A DNA stretch of 64,000 nucleotides, taken from Tenacibaculum aquimarinum (lineage in GTDB: Bacteria > Bacteroidota > Bacteroidia > Flavobacteriales > Flavobacteriaceae). The stretch lies in contig NZ_JAKGSC010000001.1 of NCBI RefSeq assembly GCF_022478115.1, positions 930,001 to 994,000 on the forward strand, read 5' to 3'. The translations under genes were made by a program, and so were the position numbers. Below the pieces are notes generated by a model. The model did no database searches and was not told the origin of the DNA. It saw only the letters and a program-made list of their open reading frames with translations. This document shows positions 60,948-64,000 of this stretch, in pieces; within the stretch, counting starts at the first letter, position 1; the number at the start of each line of letters is the position of its first letter.

Positions 60948-61979
60948 ATGACAAACAAACCAACCATTTTATTGGTGTATACTGGAGGAACAATCGGTAT
61001 GATGAAAGACTATAAAACGAATGCCTTAAAAGCATTTGATTTTAGTCAGATAGTAGAAAAGATTCCAGAATTACAACAATTAGATTGTAAAATTGAAGCA
61101 ATTTCATTTGAAGAACCTATTGATTCTTCAAACATGAATACTAAGTATTATATTAAAATTGCAGAAATTATAGAAGAAAACTATCAAAAATTCGATGGTT
61201 TTGTGGTTCTAACAGGTTCAGATACTATGTCTTATACGTCTTCAGCAATTAGTTTTTTGTTTGAAAATCTACAAAAACCTGTAATTTTTACAGGTTCTCA
61301 ATTACCTATTGGAGATTTAAGAACAGATGCGAAAGAAAATTTAATAACTTCTATAGAGATAGCTTCAGCAAGAAAAAATGGGTTACCAGTAATTTCAGAA
61401 GTTTGTTTGTATTTTGAATATAAACTATATAGAGCAAACAGAACTACAAAAATAAATGCAGAACAGTTTGAGGCATTTGCTTCTATGAATTACCCAGCTT
61501 TAGCAGAAAGCGGAGTACATCTTCAGTTTAATGAACATTTTTTAGAAAAGCCAAAAGATCTTCAGAAGCAATTAATTGTCAGAAAAAAATTAGACTATAA
61601 TATTGTTATCCTTAAATTATTTCCTGGAATTACACTTAATGTCGTAGAAAGTATTGTGGCAATTCCAAATTTAAAAGGAATTGTTTTAGAAACGTATGGT
61701 TCAGGAAACGCTCCAACCGAAAAAAGCTTTATTAACATTCTTGATACAGCAATAAAAAAAGGAATTAGAATCGTAAATGTTACACAATGCGCAGGAGGAA
61801 GTGTTATATTAGGTCATTATGAAACAAGTGTGCAGTTAAAAGAAATTGGTGTTGTAGATGGAAAGGATATAACAACAGAAACTGCAATTGCCAAAATGAT
61901 GTATTTATTAGGTGAAAACTTAAGTACAAAAGAATTTAAACACTATTTCGAACTACCTTTACGTGGAGAAATTGATTAA
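60948..61979 (+). CDS. ansA: Type I asparaginase
   Basis: The protein is 343 residues with the two threonine motifs of L-asparaginases: VYTGGTIGMM near residue 11 and LTGSDTMSYTSSAISFLFEN near 92-110, followed by FTGSQLPIGDLRTDAKENLI. The overall length and motif form match cytoplasmic type I enzymes, which hydrolyse L-asparagine to aspartate and ammonia. No signal peptide is present, which argues against the periplasmic type II form. Confidence 0.93.
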   Translation: MTNKPTILLVYTGGTIGMMKDYKTNALKAFDFSQIVEKIPELQQLDCKIEAISFEEPIDSSNMNTKYYIKIAEIIEENYQKFDGFVVLTGSDTMSYTSSAISFLFENLQKPVIFTGSQLPIGDLRTDAKENLITSIEIASARKNGLPVISEVCLYFEYKLYRANRTTKINAEQFEAFASMNYPALAESGVHLQFNEHFLEKPKDLQKQLIVRKKLDYNIVILKLFPGITLNVVESIVAIPNLKGIVLETYGSGNAPTEKSFINILDTAIKKGIRIVNVTQCAGGSVILGHYETSVQLKEIGVVDGKDITTETAIAKMMYLLGENLSTKEFKHYFELPLRGEID

Positions 61980-62225
61980 AAAGAGATTTAAGTCATTAAT
62001 AAATTGATAAATACTTTTCACTTAACTTGTTGAATAAGTAGTAAAAAGCTTGAAAATTTATCATTTATATGTAAATATCTTTCAATTTTTTTTAATGTCC
62101 CAACATTTTTTTGTTACTTGGCAGTCTCAATTCAGAAAGTGTTTTTAAAAAAAAATAATTTTGAAGAATTGAAAGTAAAACAATATCTTTAACCCGTTAA
62201 CTATTAAAAATTAATTATACAAAAG
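61980..62225. other. Intergenic region upstream of the exbB cluster
   Basis: A 246-base AT-rich gap with a TAATTTTG box and no frame or clear terminator. It is the likely promoter region of the exbB operon. Confidence 0.5.
62156..62163 (+). promoter_or_regulatory. -7 element upstream of exbB
   Basis: The sequence TAATTTTG matches TAnnTTTG and lies 62 bases before the exbB ATG. No -33 TTG is seen at the expected distance. Confidence 0.4.
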
Positions 62226-62951
62226 ATGAAAAAAGTAGTAAATATCCTTACAGTAACAGGATTTATGTTTTTTGGAGCAGTCTCAGCACATGCTCAGGAA
62301 GCGGCAGCAGCAGCAGAATCAGAAACATTTCACCAAATTTTAAAGCGTTACTTTATAGAAGGTGGTCCTGGTTTTATGGGAATTGTATTAGTAGCCTTAA
62401 TTTTAGGTTTAGCAATTGCTATTGAAAGAATTATTTATTTAAACATGGCAACAACTAACACTAAGAAATTAGTAGCTAGTGTAGATGATGCTTTAAGTTC
62501 AGGTGGTGTAGAAGCTGCAAAAGAGGTTTGTAGAAATACAAAAGGACCTGTTGCATCTATCTTTTACCAAGGTTTAGAGAGATCTAGCGAAGGTTTAGAC
62601 GCTGCTGAAAAAGCTGTAGTATCTTACGGTGGTGTACAAATGGGATTATTAGAGAAAAATATCTCTTGGTTATCTTTATTTATTGCACTTGCACCGATGC
62701 TTGGGTTTATGGGTACTGTAATTGGTATGATTGGAGCCTTTGATGCAATTGCTGTAGCAAATGATATTTCTCCAGCCGTAGTAGCAGGTGGTATTAAAGT
62801 AGCACTTTTAACAACGGTATTTGGTCTTGTAGTAGCAATTATCTTACAGATTTTTTATAATTACATTATCTCTAAAATGGATGCAATTACAAACAACATG
62901 GAAGACGCTTCTATTTCTTTAATAGATTTATTAGCAAAATATAAAAAATAA
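62226..62951 (+). CDS. exbB: MotA/TolQ/ExbB proton channel family protein
   Basis: The protein is 241 residues with an N-terminal signal-like segment and Ala/Glu-rich stretch (AQEAAAAAESETFHQ), then three helices of the ExbB fold: GFMGIVLVALILGLAIAIER, the TM2 region LSLFIALAPMLGFMGTVIGM and TM3 near 185-210. With ExbD it turns the proton gradient into force for TonB, powering receptors such as the one at 10505. It starts an operon with a 4-TM protein and exbD. Confidence 0.93.
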   Translation: MKKVVNILTVTGFMFFGAVSAHAQEAAAAAESETFHQILKRYFIEGGPGFMGIVLVALILGLAIAIERIIYLNMATTNTKKLVASVDDALSSGGVEAAKEVCRNTKGPVASIFYQGLERSSEGLDAAEKAVVSYGGVQMGLLEKNISWLSLFIALAPMLGFMGTVIGMIGAFDAIAVANDISPAVVAGGIKVALLTTVFGLVVAIILQIFYNYIISKMDAITNNMEDASISLIDLLAKYKK

Positions 62952-62956
62952 AACTT

Positions 62957-63397
62957 ATGAATAACAAAATAATAACAATAATAGTAGCTGTACTATCTAT
63001 TATCGGTATAGCGTTATTTGTATTGACATTAGGTGTTGAGGAAGGAAATGCTGAAGCATTGTCTGGTTCTGTATCTACTTTAGTAACTTATTCTATAATA
63101 CTACTTATAATTGCAGCAGCAGTTGCCGTTTTAGGTTCTGTATTCAGTTTACTTAAAAACCCTGCAGCTTTAAAGAAAGCTGGTTTAGGTTTAGTAGCTT
63201 TACTTGTAGTATTTGGAGTTGCTTATATGTTAGCGAATAGCGATCAGGTAATTGATGCAAAAGATGAAATCATTGCAGCAGCAGGAAGCCAAGTTTCAAA
63301 ATTAACTAGTACTGGAATTTTATTCAGTGGAGTTTTAATGCTTGTAGCAGGTGCTTTCTTTATCATAGATTTAGTAAAAGGATTAATAAAATCATAA
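62957..63397 (+). CDS. Four-helix membrane protein between exbB and exbD
   Basis: The protein is 146 residues with four transmembrane segments (IITIIVAVLSIIGIALFVLT; TYSIILLIIAAAVAVLGSVF; AGLGLVALLVVFGVAYMLAN; ILFSGVLMLVAGAFFIIDLV) and an acidic extracytoplasmic patch (EEGNAEALSG). Gaps are 5 bases to exbB and 6 to exbD, so it is surely in the operon. I recall similar proteins in flavobacterial exbBD clusters; no function is assigned. Confidence 0.85.
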   Translation: MNNKIITIIVAVLSIIGIALFVLTLGVEEGNAEALSGSVSTLVTYSIILLIIAAAVAVLGSVFSLLKNPAALKKAGLGLVALLVVFGVAYMLANSDQVIDAKDEIIAAAGSQVSKLTSTGILFSGVLMLVAGAFFIIDLVKGLIKS

Positions 63398-63403
63398 TTT
63401 AAG

Positions 63404-64000
63404 ATGGCAAGAAGAGAAAACCCAGAAATTAATGCAGGTTCTATGGCAGATATTGCTTTCTTGCTACTTATCTTTTTCCTTGTAACAACAACTATGGATG
63501 TAGATTCAGGTATCTCTAAAAGGTTAGCTGAAAAACCACCAAAGAATTACGAGCCACCAAAAATTAAGCAAAAGAATATCTTTGAAATCAGTATTAACCG
63601 TAACAACCAACTATTTGTAGATGGACAAGTTATGGAAATGAAAGGTTTAAGAGAAGCTGCTTTAAATTTTATTGATAATGGTGGAGGACTAGGAAATGCA
63701 AAAGAAGGAGAAGAAGCTAAACCTTGTGATTATTGTCAAGGAGCTAAAGATCCAGAATCTTCAGATCACCCAAATAAAGCAATTATTGCTGTAGAAAGTG
63801 ATCGTGCAACGGAATACGGTACATATATAATTGTACAAAATGAATTATTAAGTGCTTACTCTGAGTTAAGAAATAGATTATCTCAAAAGAAGTATAATAT
63901 GTCGTATCCAGAGTTAGAAGAGGCTTTTAAAGCATCTGGTCGTAAAGATGAAAGCTTAAGAAAGAAAGTAGAGTTTATTAAAACTAGTTATCCGCAAATT
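63404..64000 (+). CDS. exbD: ExbD/TolR family protein, 3' end cut by window edge
   Basis: The frame begins ARRENPEINAGSMADIAFLL and runs 199 codons to the window edge with no stop. The single N-terminal helix (IAFLLLIFFLVTTTMDV) carries the Asp at the membrane border typical of ExbD (SMADIAF). A periplasmic part includes the Cys pair CDYC near residue 108, uncommon in ExbD. It completes an ExbB/ExbD pair for TonB energisation. At least a short C-terminal piece is missing. Confidence 0.92.
   Translation, partial: MARRENPEINAGSMADIAFLLLIFFLVTTTMDVDSGISKRLAEKPPKNYEPPKIKQKNIFEISINRNNQLFVDGQVMEMKGLREAALNFIDNGGGLGNAKEGEEAKPCDYCQGAKDPESSDHPNKAIIAVESDRATEYGTYIIVQNELLSAYSELRNRLSQKKYNMSYPELEEAFKASGRKDESLRKKVEFIKTSYPQI

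Overview
The window is 64 kb of AT-rich DNA (roughly one third G+C by eye) from a member of the Bacteroidetes, almost certainly a marine Flavobacteriaceae of the Polaribacter/Tenacibaculum kind. The evidence is the complete aerotolerance (Bat) operon, two proteins with type IX secretion (T9SS) sorting tails, a TonB receptor with an N-terminal CarboxypepD-like domain, lipoboxes of the form SC/AC, small PID-CTERM-like proteins, -7 promoter boxes of the form TAnnTTTG close to start codons, and family orders typical of the group (ftsX-DUF3098-uppP-truB, rbfA-lolE, pdxA-yceD-rpmF-fabH-accB-accC). The genus is inference. Most of the window is core chromosome. I see no prophage, IS element, integrase or CRISPR array.

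Layout. 1-10264 (minus strand) holds a SulP anion transporter cut by the window edge, a 98-residue orphan, then the operon moxR, DUF58, a BatD-like accessory protein, batA, batB, batC, batD, batE. 10505-15154 (plus) is a TonB-dependent receptor with two surface-type lipoproteins. 15207-24108 (minus) is housekeeping: dCMP deaminase, S41 protease, LpxH, a HupE-like protein, an Lrp regulator, the fatty-acid genes fabH-accB-accC, L32 with YceD, and PdxA. PdxA is divergent from riboflavin synthase. 24758-25293 carries two tandem mini-proteins with PID-CTERM-like tails, and a third lies at 37490-37669. After a CAT-anticodon tRNA and a prenyl synthase comes a TetR-TolC-MFP-RND efflux operon (26771-33414). 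33486-42965 is dominated by two large T9SS cargo proteins, with recX between them and two lipoproteins ahead of the second.

43154-48793 holds an SDR-type threonine dehydrogenase, a thioredoxin-like protein, conserved small proteins, truB, uppP, DUF3098, ftsX and methylmalonyl-CoA epimerase. 49118-52472 is the least explained block: a Cys-rich lipoprotein, two tandem paralogous multi-pass membrane proteins, a histidine kinase with no sensor domain whose start lies inside the preceding gene, and a NarL/LuxR-type response regulator. 52540-64000 holds rbfA, a LolC/E-type permease whose only sensible start codon is ATT, dusB, an M28 peptidase divergent from a TolB-like propeller lipoprotein, lepA, a YugP-type metalloprotease, asparaginase I, and the start of an exbB / 4-TM protein / exbD cluster cut by the window edge.

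How the parts fit: the envelope theme is strong (Bat complex, TonB receptor with lipoproteins, efflux pump, T9SS cargo, ExbBD, LolE, UppP, LpxH). The best candidates for undescribed biology are the lipoprotein/multi-pass/kinase/regulator locus at 49.1-52.5 kb and the three nearly mature-domain-free PID-CTERM mini-proteins. The non-canonical ATT start of the LolE-like gene is a clear sequence anomaly. All family assignments come from reading motifs; no database search was run.
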